DNA of 64,000 nucleotides from an uncultured Bacteroidia bacterium (GTDB lineage Bacteria > Bacteroidota > Bacteroidia > Bacteroidales > UBA932). Below the pieces are notes generated by a model. The model ran no database searches. It worked only from the letters and a program-made list of their open reading frames with translations, and was not told where the DNA came from. The stretch covers positions 124,001 through 188,000 of the forward strand of contig CACZKE010000002.1 of the NCBI GenBank assembly GCA_902781705.1. The letters are read 5' to 3'. A program made the position numbers and the translations under genes. Position 1 is the stretch's first letter; every line of letters starts with the position of its first letter. Positions 8,668-17,072 of the stretch are shown one piece after another.

Positions 8668-9858
8668 TTACTTGATGATGTTGAGTTCCTTGAAGACTTT
8701 GGTAAGGGCGGTGACGGCGCGGTCCACCTGTTCCTTGGTGTGCGTGGCCATCAGGGCGAAGCGCACGAGGGTGTCCGTCGGGGCGCAGGCCGGGGGGATG
8801 ACGGCATTGATGAACACGCCTTCGTCGAAGGCCATCTTCGTGACCATGAAGGTCTTCTCCAGGTCGCGGACGTACAGCGGGATGATGGGGCTCTCGGTAT
8901 CGCCGATCTCGAAGCCCGCGTCGCGGAACTTCATGAGGGCGTAGTTGGTCACTTCCCACAGGGCCTTGATCCGTTTCGGCTCCTTCTGGATGATGTGCAG
9001 GGCTTCCAGGGCGCTGGCCGTGGCGGCCGGCGTGTCGGAGGCGCTGAAGATATAGGTGCGGGCCGTGTGACGGAGGTAGTTGATGATCACCTTGTCCGCC
9101 GCGACGAATCCGCCGATGGAAGCGAGGGACTTGGAGAAGGTGCCCATGATGATGTCCACCTCGTTCGTGAGGTTGAAGTGGTCGCACACGCCGCGGCCCT
9201 GTTTGCCGAAGACACCGATGCCGTGGGCCTCATCGACCATGATCACGACGTTGTCGTACTTGTGCTTGAGTTCCACGATTGCCGGGAGCTTGCACAGGTC
9301 GCCTTCCATGGAGAAGACGCCGTCCACGACGATGAGTTTGACGGCGTTCCTGGGGCAGCGGCGGAGGCAGCGCTCCAGGTCCTTCATGTCGTTGTGCTTG
9401 TAGTGGAGGGCCTTGGCGAAAGATAGACGGCGGCCATCCACGATGGAAGCGTGGTCGCGGTCGTCGCAGATGATGTAGTCGTCCCGGGTGAGAAGCTGGG
9501 GGATGACGCCGGAATTCACCGTGAAGCCGGTGGAGAAGCACAGGGCTTCGTCCTTGCCCACGAAGGCGGCGAGTTCCTTCTCCAGCTGGACGTGGAGGTC
9601 CAGGGTACCGTTCAGGAAGCGGGAACCGGCACAGCCGGAACCGTATTGGCGGAGGGCCTTGACGCCCGCCTCGATGACGCGCTCGTCACCGGTGAGGCCT
9701 GTATAGGCGTTGGAACCGAACATGAGGACCTTGTGTCCTTCCATCTCCACTTCCGTGCCCTGTTTGCTTTCTATTTCACGGAAATAGGGATACACTCCCT
9801 TTTCCATCATTTTCTGTGGCAGGTCGTATTTGGCCAGCCTGGCATGTAATAAACCCAT
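8668..9858 (-). CDS. spt: Serine palmitoyltransferase (sphingolipid synthesis)
   Basis: A 396-residue PLP-dependent alpha-oxoamine synthase. The Schiff-base lysine is K243 in GTFSKSLAS, and the PLP-pairing aspartate lies in VDEAHG (about D209). The N-terminus MGLLHARLAKYDLPQKMMEKGV and the SNAYTGL and CAGSRFLNG segments closely resemble the Bacteroides serine palmitoyltransferase rather than glycine C-acetyltransferase or BioF. The enzyme condenses L-serine with palmitoyl-CoA to 3-ketosphinganine in the cytoplasm, the first step of sphingolipid synthesis in Bacteroidales. It is followed without a gap by yicC. Other members of the same enzyme superfamily (Kbl, BioF) are less likely alternatives. 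Confidence 0.88.
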   Translation of the reverse strand: MGLLHARLAKYDLPQKMMEKGVYPYFREIESKQGTEVEMEGHKVLMFGSNAYTGLTGDERVIEAGVKALRQYGSGCAGSRFLNGTLDLHVQLEKELAAFVGKDEALCFSTGFTVNSGVIPQLLTRDDYIICDDRDHASIVDGRRLSFAKALHYKHNDMKDLERCLRRCPRNAVKLIVVDGVFSMEGDLCKLPAIVELKHKYDNVVIMVDEAHGIGVFGKQGRGVCDHFNLTNEVDIIMGTFSKSLASIGGFVAADKVIINYLRHTARTYIFSASDTPAATASALEALHIIQKEPKRIKALWEVTNYALMKFRDAGFEIGDTESPIIPLYVRDLEKTFMVTKMAFDEGVFINAVIPPACAPTDTLVRFALMATHTKEQVDRAVTALTKVFKELNIIK

Positions 9859-9881
9859 TTGGTCTTTCTTTTAGTACGGCG

Positions 9882-9889
9882 CGAAGTTA
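9882..9889 (-). promoter_or_regulatory. Probable -7 box for spt
   Basis: TAACTTCG on the minus strand matches seven of eight positions of TAnnTTTG and lies 23 bases upstream of the spt start. Confidence 0.45.
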
Positions 9890-9910
9890 GTAAAAATTAT
9901 CGAAAATTCG

Positions 9911-9918
9911 TATCTTTG
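9911..9918 (+). promoter_or_regulatory. -7 box for glnS
   Basis: TATCTTTG, a perfect match to the Bacteroidota -7 consensus, lies 21 bases upstream of the glnS start and faces away from spt. Confidence 0.75.
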
Positions 9919-9939
9919 TGCCCTATTTGGTATATAGCT

Positions 9940-11589
9940 ATGGAAGAACGCAAACTGAATTTCCTCGAAGAAATCATCGAATCGGACCTCGCCAGCGGCA
10001 AGGTGGACTCCATCATCACCCGTTTCCCGCCGGAGCCGAACGGCTACCTGCATCTGGGACATGCCAAGTCCATCTGCCTCAACTTCGGCCTCGCGCAGAA
10101 GTACGGCGGTGTCACGAATCTCCGTTACGACGACACGAACCCCACCAAGGAGGACACCGAGTACGTGGATTCCATCAAGGAAGACATCCAGTGGCTGGGA
10201 TTCCATTGGGACAAGGAACTCTATGCCTCCGACTATTTCGACCAACTTTACGAGTGGGCCGAGGACCTGATCATGCGGGGCCTCGCCTATGTCGATGACC
10301 AGACGCAGGAGGAGATCCGCCTGAACCGCGGCACCGTGGACAAGCCCGGCACCCCGAGCCCCTGGCGCGACCGCACCCCGGAGGAGAACCTGAAACTCTT
10401 CCGCGAGATGAAGGCCGGCAAGTACGCGGAAGGGGAGAAGGTCCTCCGCGCGAAGATTGACATGGCCCATCCCAACATGATGTTCCGCGACCCGCTGCTG
10501 TACCGCATCAAGTTTGCGCACCATCACCGCACCGGCGACAAGTGGTGCATCTACCCGATGTACGACTACACCCACGGCCAGTGCGATTCCATCGAGCATA
10601 TCACCCATTCCATCTGCACCCTGGAGTTCGACGTGCACCGTCCGCTCTATGACTGGTTCATCGAGACGCTGGGCATCTATCCCTCCCACCAGTACGAGTT
10701 CGCCCGCCTGAACCTCACCTATACCTTGATGAGTAAGCGGAAACTTCTCGAACTGGTGCAGAAGGGCCTGGTCTCCGGCTGGGACGATCCCCGGATGCCT
10801 ACCCTGTGCGGCGTGCGCCGCCGCGGCTACACGGCCGAGGCGCTCCGGATGTTCTGCGAGAAGATCGGCGTTTCCAAGCGCGACCAGCTGATGGACATCC
10901 AGCTCCTCGAATGGTGCGTCCGCCAGGACCTGAACGCCCGTTCCAACCGCTACATGGTGGTGCAGGACCCGATCAAGGTCACCCTCACCAACTATCCGGA
11001 AGGCCAGGTCGAATGGTTCGACTGCCCGCTGAACCCGGCCGAGCCGGAGGGGGCCACCCGCCGCGTCCCGTTCTCCCGCGAACTCTACATCGACCGGGCC
11101 GACTTCATGGAAGACGCTCCCAAGAAGTTCTTCCGCCTCAAGCCGGACGGTGAGGTCCGCCTCAAGTACACCTATATCATCAAGTGCAATGAGGTGATCA
11201 AAGATGCTGAAGGTAAGATTGTTGAGCTGAAGTGCACCTACGATCCTTCCACGCATCCGGTGACCGGCGAATGGCGCTCCGTCAAGGGGACGATCCACTG
11301 GGTTTCCGTTCCGCACGCGAAGGAACTCGAGGTCCGCAACTACGACCGTCTCTTCACCCTCGCCGACATGTCCCAGGTCCCCGAGGACAAGGACTACAAG
11401 GACTTCCTGAATCCGGAATCCCTGGTGATCGGCTGCGGCTACGCCGAGCCAGCCCTCCTGGAGGACGCCTCCGGCATCGCCGTCCAGTTCGAGCGTACCG
11501 GCTACTATGTGAAGGACAAGGACTCCACCCCGGAGAAGCCCGTCTTCAACAAGACCACGGCCCTGAAGGATTCCTACAAGCCGGAATGA
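9940..11589 (+). CDS. glnS: Glutaminyl-tRNA synthetase
   Basis: A 549-residue class I aminoacyl-tRNA synthetase. The HIGH-type motif is HLGH at residues 38-41 after PPEPNGYL, and the KMSKS-type loop is LMSKR at about 263-267. The GlnRS-specific pattern RFPPEPNGYLH and the two C-terminal beta-barrel anticodon-binding domains are present (the last ~220 residues, with SREL.IDRADF). The protein charges tRNA-Gln in the cytoplasm. The start at 9940 follows a consensus -7 box; an upstream in-frame codon at 9859 would lie before the promoter. The stop overlaps the start of a membrane acyltransferase gene (ATGA at 11586-11589), so the two are translationally coupled. Confidence 0.97.
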   Translation: MEERKLNFLEEIIESDLASGKVDSIITRFPPEPNGYLHLGHAKSICLNFGLAQKYGGVTNLRYDDTNPTKEDTEYVDSIKEDIQWLGFHWDKELYASDYFDQLYEWAEDLIMRGLAYVDDQTQEEIRLNRGTVDKPGTPSPWRDRTPEENLKLFREMKAGKYAEGEKVLRAKIDMAHPNMMFRDPLLYRIKFAHHHRTGDKWCIYPMYDYTHGQCDSIEHITHSICTLEFDVHRPLYDWFIETLGIYPSHQYEFARLNLTYTLMSKRKLLELVQKGLVSGWDDPRMPTLCGVRRRGYTAEALRMFCEKIGVSKRDQLMDIQLLEWCVRQDLNARSNRYMVVQDPIKVTLTNYPEGQVEWFDCPLNPAEPEGATRRVPFSRELYIDRADFMEDAPKKFFRLKPDGEVRLKYTYIIKCNEVIKDAEGKIVELKCTYDPSTHPVTGEWRSVKGTIHWVSVPHAKELEVRNYDRLFTLADMSQVPEDKDYKDFLNPESLVIGCGYAEPALLEDASGIAVQFERTGYYVKDKDSTPEKPVFNKTTALKDSYKPE

Positions 11590-12752
11590 GAAACACATCC
11601 CGGGAGATCTGGATCGACTGGCTGCGGGTGATCGCCTGCTTCCTGGTCATGGTCACGCACAGTTGCGAGCCGTTTTACCTGGGCGGTGAGGGATCCCTGA
11701 TCCTGACCAGGGCCGATGCGCTCTGGATGTCCGTCCTGAACGTACTCCCGCGCGCCTGCGTCGCCCTTTTCGTCATCGCTTCCAGTTATCTGCAGTTCCC
11801 GCTGCACTATTCCACCGGCGAGTTTTTCCGCCGGCGGGCGGCACGAGTGCTGATCCCCTTCGCCGTGTGGACGGTCGTCTATGCGCTTGTCTGGGGCGAA
11901 CCGGTACAGAATTTCAAGGACCTGCTGCTGAATTTCAATTACGCGGCAGGACATCTCTGGTTCGTATACATGCTGGTGGGCCTGTACCTGATCATGCCGC
12001 TGCTGTCTCCCTGGGCGGAGAAAGTCGGGAAGCGGGAGTTGCAGGTGTACCTTCTCATCTGGCTATTCACGACGCTCATTCCCCTTATCCGGCAGTGGGC
12101 GGGCGGTCCGGCGCCGGTCATCTACGGCCCCTCGGGCATCCCGAATGCGGCCAAGTATCCCCTTTGGGGTGAAGCCAGCTGGAATACCTACGGGGTATTC
12201 TATTACCTGAGCGGTTTCGTAGGCTATTTGCTGCTGGGACTTTACTTCCGCAAGTTCGTGGGTGAACTGTCCTGGAAAAAGACGCTGGGAATCGCGCTTC
12301 CCGTGTTCCTGGCGGGATTCTCCGTGTGCTCCGCGGGCTTTCTCCGCAGGGTTTGGGCCGATTGCGGCGGTGTATTCCCAGTCGAGGGCCCCGTGGGCAT
12401 GGCTGCCCTGTGGGAAGGGCCTTGGCTGAACGACACCTTCGGCGTCGCACTCATGGCCATCGGCTGGATCCTCCTGCTGCGGAAGATCAAAACCGGCGGC
12501 GGATTCTATGAAAAGGTGCTGCTCCCCGTCAGCAAGGCCAGTTACGGGATGTACTTGTGCCACATGCTGCTGCTCGGGGCCGTTTCGGCCTGGCTCAGAA
12601 GTTCGCTGGGACTGGGAACCGACGGTGTCCTGGGCGTCTGGACGACCCCTGTCCAGATTCTCGGAACGGCCCTCATCTCCTTTGCCGGCGTGGCTGTCGC
12701 CTGCGTGCTCGTGCAACGGATCCCCCGGGTGGGGAAATGGATCGTCGGATAA
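11586..12752 (+). CDS. Membrane acyltransferase (Acyltransferase_3 family)
   Basis: A 388-residue integral membrane protein with about ten hydrophobic segments. The N-terminal WIDWLRVIACFLVMVTHS carries the early histidine typical of Acyltransferase_3 proteins, which O-acylate surface glycans using acyl-CoA. The C-terminal SKASYGMYLCHMLLL segment is another family landmark. It overlaps glnS by four bases and is followed three bases later by a paralogue. Function is inferred from the family: probably O-acetylation of a polysaccharide or lipid at the inner membrane. The acceptor cannot be read from the sequence. Confidence 0.82.
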   Translation: MRNTSREIWIDWLRVIACFLVMVTHSCEPFYLGGEGSLILTRADALWMSVLNVLPRACVALFVIASSYLQFPLHYSTGEFFRRRAARVLIPFAVWTVVYALVWGEPVQNFKDLLLNFNYAAGHLWFVYMLVGLYLIMPLLSPWAEKVGKRELQVYLLIWLFTTLIPLIRQWAGGPAPVIYGPSGIPNAAKYPLWGEASWNTYGVFYYLSGFVGYLLLGLYFRKFVGELSWKKTLGIALPVFLAGFSVCSAGFLRRVWADCGGVFPVEGPVGMAALWEGPWLNDTFGVALMAIGWILLLRKIKTGGGFYEKVLLPVSKASYGMYLCHMLLLGAVSAWLRSSLGLGTDGVLGVWTTPVQILGTALISFAGVAVACVLVQRIPRVGKWIVG

Positions 12753-12755
12753 ACT

Positions 12756-13865
12756 ATGGAAAAGGAAAGAATCGTCTTCATCGACTGGATCCGCGTCGTC
12801 GCGTGCTTCCTGGTGATGCTGGTCCATGCCAGCGAAAACTTCTATGCGGCCGACGCCTCCGGTCTTGCCGGGAACGTGTCCATGCTGGCGACGGAAGCCA
12901 ACCGCTTCTGGGTGTCCTTCTATGACGGATTCCTGGGGCGCATCAGCGTACCGCTCTTCATGATCGTATCGGCTTTCCTGCTGGTGCCCCTGAAGCCGGG
13001 ACAGACGATGGGCTCTTTCTACCGCCGCCGCTTCACCCGCATCCTTCCGCCGATGATTGCGTTCATGCTCATCTACACGTTCCTTCCGCTGGCCTGGGGC
13101 GGTATGACCTGGGAGCAGTCCCTCGCGGACCTCAAGCGTCTGCCGTTCAATTTTCCGTCCATGGCTGGGCATCTGTGGTTCATGTACCCGCTCATCAGCC
13201 TGTACCTGATCATTCCGGTGGTTTCGCCCTGGCTGGAGAAGGCATCGGCGAAGGAGGAGCGCATTTTCATCGGTCTGTTCATCCTTTCCACCTTCATGCC
13301 CTGGCTGCACCGGTTCGTGTCGGATGAACTGTGGGGCGAGTGTTTCTGGAATGAATTCCACGGCCTCTGGTACTGCTCAGGGTTCCTGGGCTACCTGGTA
13401 TTGGCCCATTATATCCGGGTCCACCTGGACTGGTCCCGCCGGAAGAAACTGACGGTGGGCTGGATCAGTTTCCTCGTGGGCGGTGCCTTCACGGCCTGGT
13501 CCTTCTGGCTGAAGGGCGTGCCGGAACAGGTGATCGACACACCGGCGCTTGAATGGGCCTGGCCGTTCTGCACCCCGAACGTCCTCCTTGCCACCTTCGG
13601 TGTGTTCCTGCTTTTTACCTGTATCCGTCAGCAAAAGGCCCCGGCGCTCCTCACCGGCCTGTCGAAACTCTCTTTCGGCATGTACCTGATGCATCTTCTT
13701 TTCCTGGCTCCCCTCGCCGGTTGGATCATCGGCGGAGACGTCGCGAACCCTTCCCTCCCGGTCTGGCTCGCCATCCCCGCCATCGCCGTCCTGACCTTCC
13801 TCTGTTGCGCGGTTACGACGAAACTGATCTCCCTGATCCCCGGAAGCAAATGGGTGATCGGATAA
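12756..13865 (+). CDS. Membrane acyltransferase (Acyltransferase_3 family), paralogue
   Basis: A 369-residue polytopic membrane protein clearly homologous to the preceding gene: FIDWIRVVACFLVMLVHASE at the N-terminus, FYRRRFTRILPP in place of FFRRRAARVLIP, AGHLWFMYPLISLYLIIP, and LSKLSFGMYLMHLLFL near the C-terminus. The pair looks like a tandem duplication that has diverged widely. It starts three bases after the upstream stop, so it belongs to the glnS transcription unit. It is likely an O-acyltransferase for a surface glycan; the polysaccharide cluster beginning near 17000 is a possible client (inference). Confidence 0.82.
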   Translation: MEKERIVFIDWIRVVACFLVMLVHASENFYAADASGLAGNVSMLATEANRFWVSFYDGFLGRISVPLFMIVSAFLLVPLKPGQTMGSFYRRRFTRILPPMIAFMLIYTFLPLAWGGMTWEQSLADLKRLPFNFPSMAGHLWFMYPLISLYLIIPVVSPWLEKASAKEERIFIGLFILSTFMPWLHRFVSDELWGECFWNEFHGLWYCSGFLGYLVLAHYIRVHLDWSRRKKLTVGWISFLVGGAFTAWSFWLKGVPEQVIDTPALEWAWPFCTPNVLLATFGVFLLFTCIRQQKAPALLTGLSKLSFGMYLMHLLFLAPLAGWIIGGDVANPSLPVWLAIPAIAVLTFLCCAVTTKLISLIPGSKWVIG

Positions 13866-13872
13866 AAGGATT

Positions 13873-13890
13873 GGGGGCCGTCCGACCCCC
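13873..13890. terminator. Hairpin between convergent acyltransferase and fucP genes
   Basis: GGGGG at 13873-13877 pairs with CCCCC at 13886-13890 across an eight-base loop, flanked by AAAGGATT and AATCCTTT that can extend the pairing. It sits in the 33-base gap between convergent stops and could serve both strands. Confidence 0.55.
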
Positions 13891-13898
13891 GATATCCG

Positions 13899-15203
13899 TT
13901 AAATCCTTTTCCGGTGTACCCGGAGCCCGTATAGGGCGATAATCACGAAACAAAGCATCGGCAGGAAGAACGAAACGTTCACTGCCGGCATGCCCATGAC
14001 CGTTCCTTTGTCAATTACCAGGGCCTGGAGCGGGGGAAGGACGGAGCCGCCCAGGATGGCCATGATGAGGCCTGCGGCACCGAACTTCGCATCTTCCCCG
14101 AGACCGTCCAGGGCGATGCCGTAGATGGTCGGGAACATCAGGGACATGCAGGCCGATACGGCCACCAGGCAGTACAGGCCGGCGATTCCCTGCAGGAAGA
14201 TGACTCCGAGGGTGCAGGCGATGCCCGCAAAGGCGAAGCAGTAGAGCATCTTTCCGGGCTTGAAGTACTTCATGAGGTAGGTGCAGATAAAGCGGCTGCA
14301 GCAGAAGATGATCATCGCAGCGATGTTGTACTTCTGCGAGAGCACTTCCGCGTCGATTTCGCTCATGCCCCGTTCCATGAAGATGCGGGTGCCGTACTGG
14401 ATGATGAAGGTCCAGCTCATGATCTGGACGCCCACGTAGAAGAACTGCGCCAGCACACCCTCCCGATAGCGGGGGATACCCAGCAGGTGCTTCAGCGAAC
14501 CGCCGATGCTGCGGGTGCTTTCCTCCTTTACCTTGGGCATCTTCACCAGCAGGATCAGCAGGAACATCACCACGATGACGATGCCGATGGTCACATACGG
14601 CTTGATCAGGATGCCCAGGTCCGCCTGTTTCATCGCCTCGAACTCGGCCGCGGGCAGGTTCGCCCGGGCGGCGGAATCCATCGGGTTCAGCCGTGCCTGG
14701 ATGAAGTTCATCGCCACGAACATCCCGCACAGGGAGCCGATCGGGTTGAATGACTGGGCGAAGTTCAGGCGCCGGGTGGCCGTCGCCGGGTCGCCCATCG
14801 CGAGGATGTACGGATTGGCGCTGGTCTCCAGGAAACTGAGGCCGCAGGTCAGGATGAAATAGGCGATGAGGAACGGCGTGTAGGAGCCCGTGGACCGTGC
14901 CGCGATGAACAGGAAGGCGCCCGCCGCATACAGGCCCAGGCCCATCAGGATGCCGCTCTTGTACGTGAACCGGCGGATGAAGATGGCGGCGGGAAGGGCC
15001 ATCGCGAAGTAGCCCCCGTAGAAGGCCACCTGCGTGAGGGTACCCTGCGTCACGCTCATCCGGAAGATCTTGGAGAACGCCTTCACCATCGGATTGGTGA
15101 TGTCGTTGGCAAATCCCCACAGCGCAAAGCAGGCAGTGATTAAAATGAATGGCAGTAAATAGTTTACACCTTCATATTTAAAGAAACTGTTTTTCTCTTT
15201 CAT
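13899..15203 (-). CDS. fucP: L-fucose:H+ symporter (MFS, FucP family)
   Basis: A 434-residue major facilitator protein with 12 predicted membrane segments. The N-terminal block LLPFILITACFALWGFANDI and the acidic charge in segment 1-2 are typical of FucP, as are the LSFLETSANPYIL and NFAQSFNPIGS segments. It imports L-fucose with protons across the inner membrane. It starts three bases after the stop of fucI, so the two form an operon for fucose use. No fucose kinase or aldolase gene is in the window. A related hexose or GlcNAc permease of the same subfamily is the main alternative, but the fucI partner favours fucose. Confidence 0.88.
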   Translation of the reverse strand: MKEKNSFFKYEGVNYLLPFILITACFALWGFANDITNPMVKAFSKIFRMSVTQGTLTQVAFYGGYFAMALPAAIFIRRFTYKSGILMGLGLYAAGAFLFIAARSTGSYTPFLIAYFILTCGLSFLETSANPYILAMGDPATATRRLNFAQSFNPIGSLCGMFVAMNFIQARLNPMDSAARANLPAAEFEAMKQADLGILIKPYVTIGIVIVVMFLLILLVKMPKVKEESTRSIGGSLKHLLGIPRYREGVLAQFFYVGVQIMSWTFIIQYGTRIFMERGMSEIDAEVLSQKYNIAAMIIFCCSRFICTYLMKYFKPGKMLYCFAFAGIACTLGVIFLQGIAGLYCLVAVSACMSLMFPTIYGIALDGLGEDAKFGAAGLIMAILGGSVLPPLQALVIDKGTVMGMPAVNVSFFLPMLCFVIIALYGLRVHRKRI

Positions 15204-15206
15204 AGA

Positions 15207-16979
15207 CTATTTCTTGAACAGCGGTCCGTAGGCAGCGCAAGCCCTGTAGTCGGCCCCTTCCGGGTCCATGCCGAAGGCGCGCCAGGTGGAGGGACGGAAG
15301 ATGTCCTTCTCCGGCACGTTGTGCATGCATACGGGGATGCGGAGCATGGAGGCGAGGGTGATGAGGTCGGCGCCCACATGGCCATAGACGATGGCACCAT
15401 GGTTGGCTCCCCAGTTGTCCATCACGCTGTACACGTCCTTGAAGGGACGTTTTTCCGGGTCCAGGCGCGGAGCGAACCAGGTGGTGGGCCAGCCCTTGTC
15501 GGTACGCTCGTCCAGGATGCGGTGCTGCTCCGGGTCGATGTCCACGGTCCAGCCTTCGGCGATCTGCAGGGCGGGACCGAGGTTCTTGATGAGGTTCAGG
15601 CGGATCATCGTGCAGGGCATGCCGCCGCGGGAGAGGAACTTAGAGGAGAAGCCGCCGCCGCGGAAGTATTCGCGGTTCGCCGGAACCCAGACGGTGGCGT
15701 CCAGGCAGGCGTCGGCCTCTTCCTGGGAGATCTCCCAGAAGGGCTTCATAGCGGGCTTTCCGTCCTTCATGCAGCGGCCGCTGCCGTCGAGGGTGGCCGC
15801 ACCGGAGTTGATCAGGTGGATGATGCCGTTCGCGGCCTGGCCTTCCAGTTTCTTGCCGGTCACGCGCTCCACGGCCTCGGGGCTCCAGTAGGTGCGCACG
15901 TCAGCAAAGATGGCGGGACCCTGGGAGACGAGGTGACCGAGCAGCATGGCGACACCGTTCAGGGAGTCGTTCTCGGTGGCGAGGACGAAGGGCTTGCGGA
16001 CGCCGTTCCAGTCGAAGGAGGAGTTCAGGATGGCCTCGGCGAAGTCGCCGTTGGGATAGAAGTCCGTCCATTGGCGCTGGCCCTGGAAACCGCCCAGGAT
16101 GGCGTTGTGGCCCAGGGATTCCTCCCCGAAGCCCATCTCCTTGAGTTTGGGATTGCCTTGCAGGAGGTCGCGGATGATCAGGGCCATCTTCACGACGAAG
16201 GCCCAGTCCTCGTCCTTCTCGGCACGGGTCTTCTTGAGGTCCTCGCGGTTGCAGATGTCGTCGTACTCCTTGCAGTGGGCCTTGGCCCAGGCGAGGGCCT
16301 TGTCGAACTCCTCGTGGTCGTAGATGCCCTTGTCCATGCGGCGGATGATCTCCACCTCGTCGATTCCCTCGACACGCATGCCCAGGTAATCCTCGAAGAA
16401 GTCCGGATTCACGATGGAACCGGCGATGCCCATGCACACGGCACCGATGGAGAGGTAAGACTTGCCCCGGAGGGAAGCGGCGGCGACGGCGGTACGGGCG
16501 AAGCGGAGGAGTTTCTCCTCGACATCTGCCGGAATCGTCTGGTTGTCAGCGTCCTGGACGTCGTGCCCATAGATTCCGAAAGCAGGAAGGCCTTTCTGCG
16601 CGTGGGCGGCCAGGACGGCGGCGAGATACACCGCGCCCGGGCGCTCCGTCCCGTTGAATCCCCAGACGGCCTTGATGGTGTGCGGGTCCATGTCCATGGT
16701 TTCGCTGCCGTAGCACCAGCACGGGGTGACGGTGATGGTCACGGCGACGCCTTCGCGGGCGAATTTTTCCGCGCAGGCGGCGGTTTCCGCGACGCGGCCG
16801 ATGGTCGTGTCGGCGATGACGCATTCGACGGGAGTGCCGTCGGCGTAGCGGAGTTTGGAAGAAAGGAGATTGGCAACGGCCTGGGCCATGCCCATGGTCT
16901 GGTCCTCGAGGGACTCGCGGACACCGTTCATACGGCCGTCGATGGTGGGCCGGATGCCGATTTTCGGATTCTTGCTCAT
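15207..16979 (-). CDS. fucI: L-fucose isomerase
   Basis: A 590-residue protein, the normal FucI length, homologous end to end. The three Mn2+ ligands known from the E. coli enzyme (E337, D361, H528) are present at E336 (ATEND), D360 (FADVRT) and H527 (GANHGA). The enzyme converts L-fucose to L-fuculose in the cytoplasm; many members also accept D-arabinose. It is the first gene of a two-gene operon with fucP. A promoter with a 20-base spacer lies immediately upstream. Confidence 0.95.
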   Translation of the reverse strand: MSKNPKIGIRPTIDGRMNGVRESLEDQTMGMAQAVANLLSSKLRYADGTPVECVIADTTIGRVAETAACAEKFAREGVAVTITVTPCWCYGSETMDMDPHTIKAVWGFNGTERPGAVYLAAVLAAHAQKGLPAFGIYGHDVQDADNQTIPADVEEKLLRFARTAVAAASLRGKSYLSIGAVCMGIAGSIVNPDFFEDYLGMRVEGIDEVEIIRRMDKGIYDHEEFDKALAWAKAHCKEYDDICNREDLKKTRAEKDEDWAFVVKMALIIRDLLQGNPKLKEMGFGEESLGHNAILGGFQGQRQWTDFYPNGDFAEAILNSSFDWNGVRKPFVLATENDSLNGVAMLLGHLVSQGPAIFADVRTYWSPEAVERVTGKKLEGQAANGIIHLINSGAATLDGSGRCMKDGKPAMKPFWEISQEEADACLDATVWVPANREYFRGGGFSSKFLSRGGMPCTMIRLNLIKNLGPALQIAEGWTVDIDPEQHRILDERTDKGWPTTWFAPRLDPEKRPFKDVYSVMDNWGANHGAIVYGHVGADLITLASMLRIPVCMHNVPEKDIFRPSTWRAFGMDPEGADYRACAAYGPLFKK

Positions 16980-17011
16980 ATTCTCAGGTAATTGGTTATT
17001 CAGTTTCTTCC

Positions 17012-17042
17012 GAAAGATAGGAATAATTTGTCAAAAATACAA
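17012..17042 (-). promoter_or_regulatory. fucI promoter (-33 and -7 boxes)
   Basis: On the minus strand, TTG at 17042-17040 is followed by a 20-base spacer and then TATCTTTC at 17019-17012, seven of eight matches to TAnnTTTG. The start codon is 32 bases further on. Confidence 0.6.
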
Positions 17043-17072
17043 TATCTATTCCCTGCCTGAGAAAGAGGCCGG

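Noticed and set aside
7678-9426. A 582-codon open frame antisense to yicC and spt
   Set aside because: It crosses two well-conserved genes and the intergenic repeats and has no domain.
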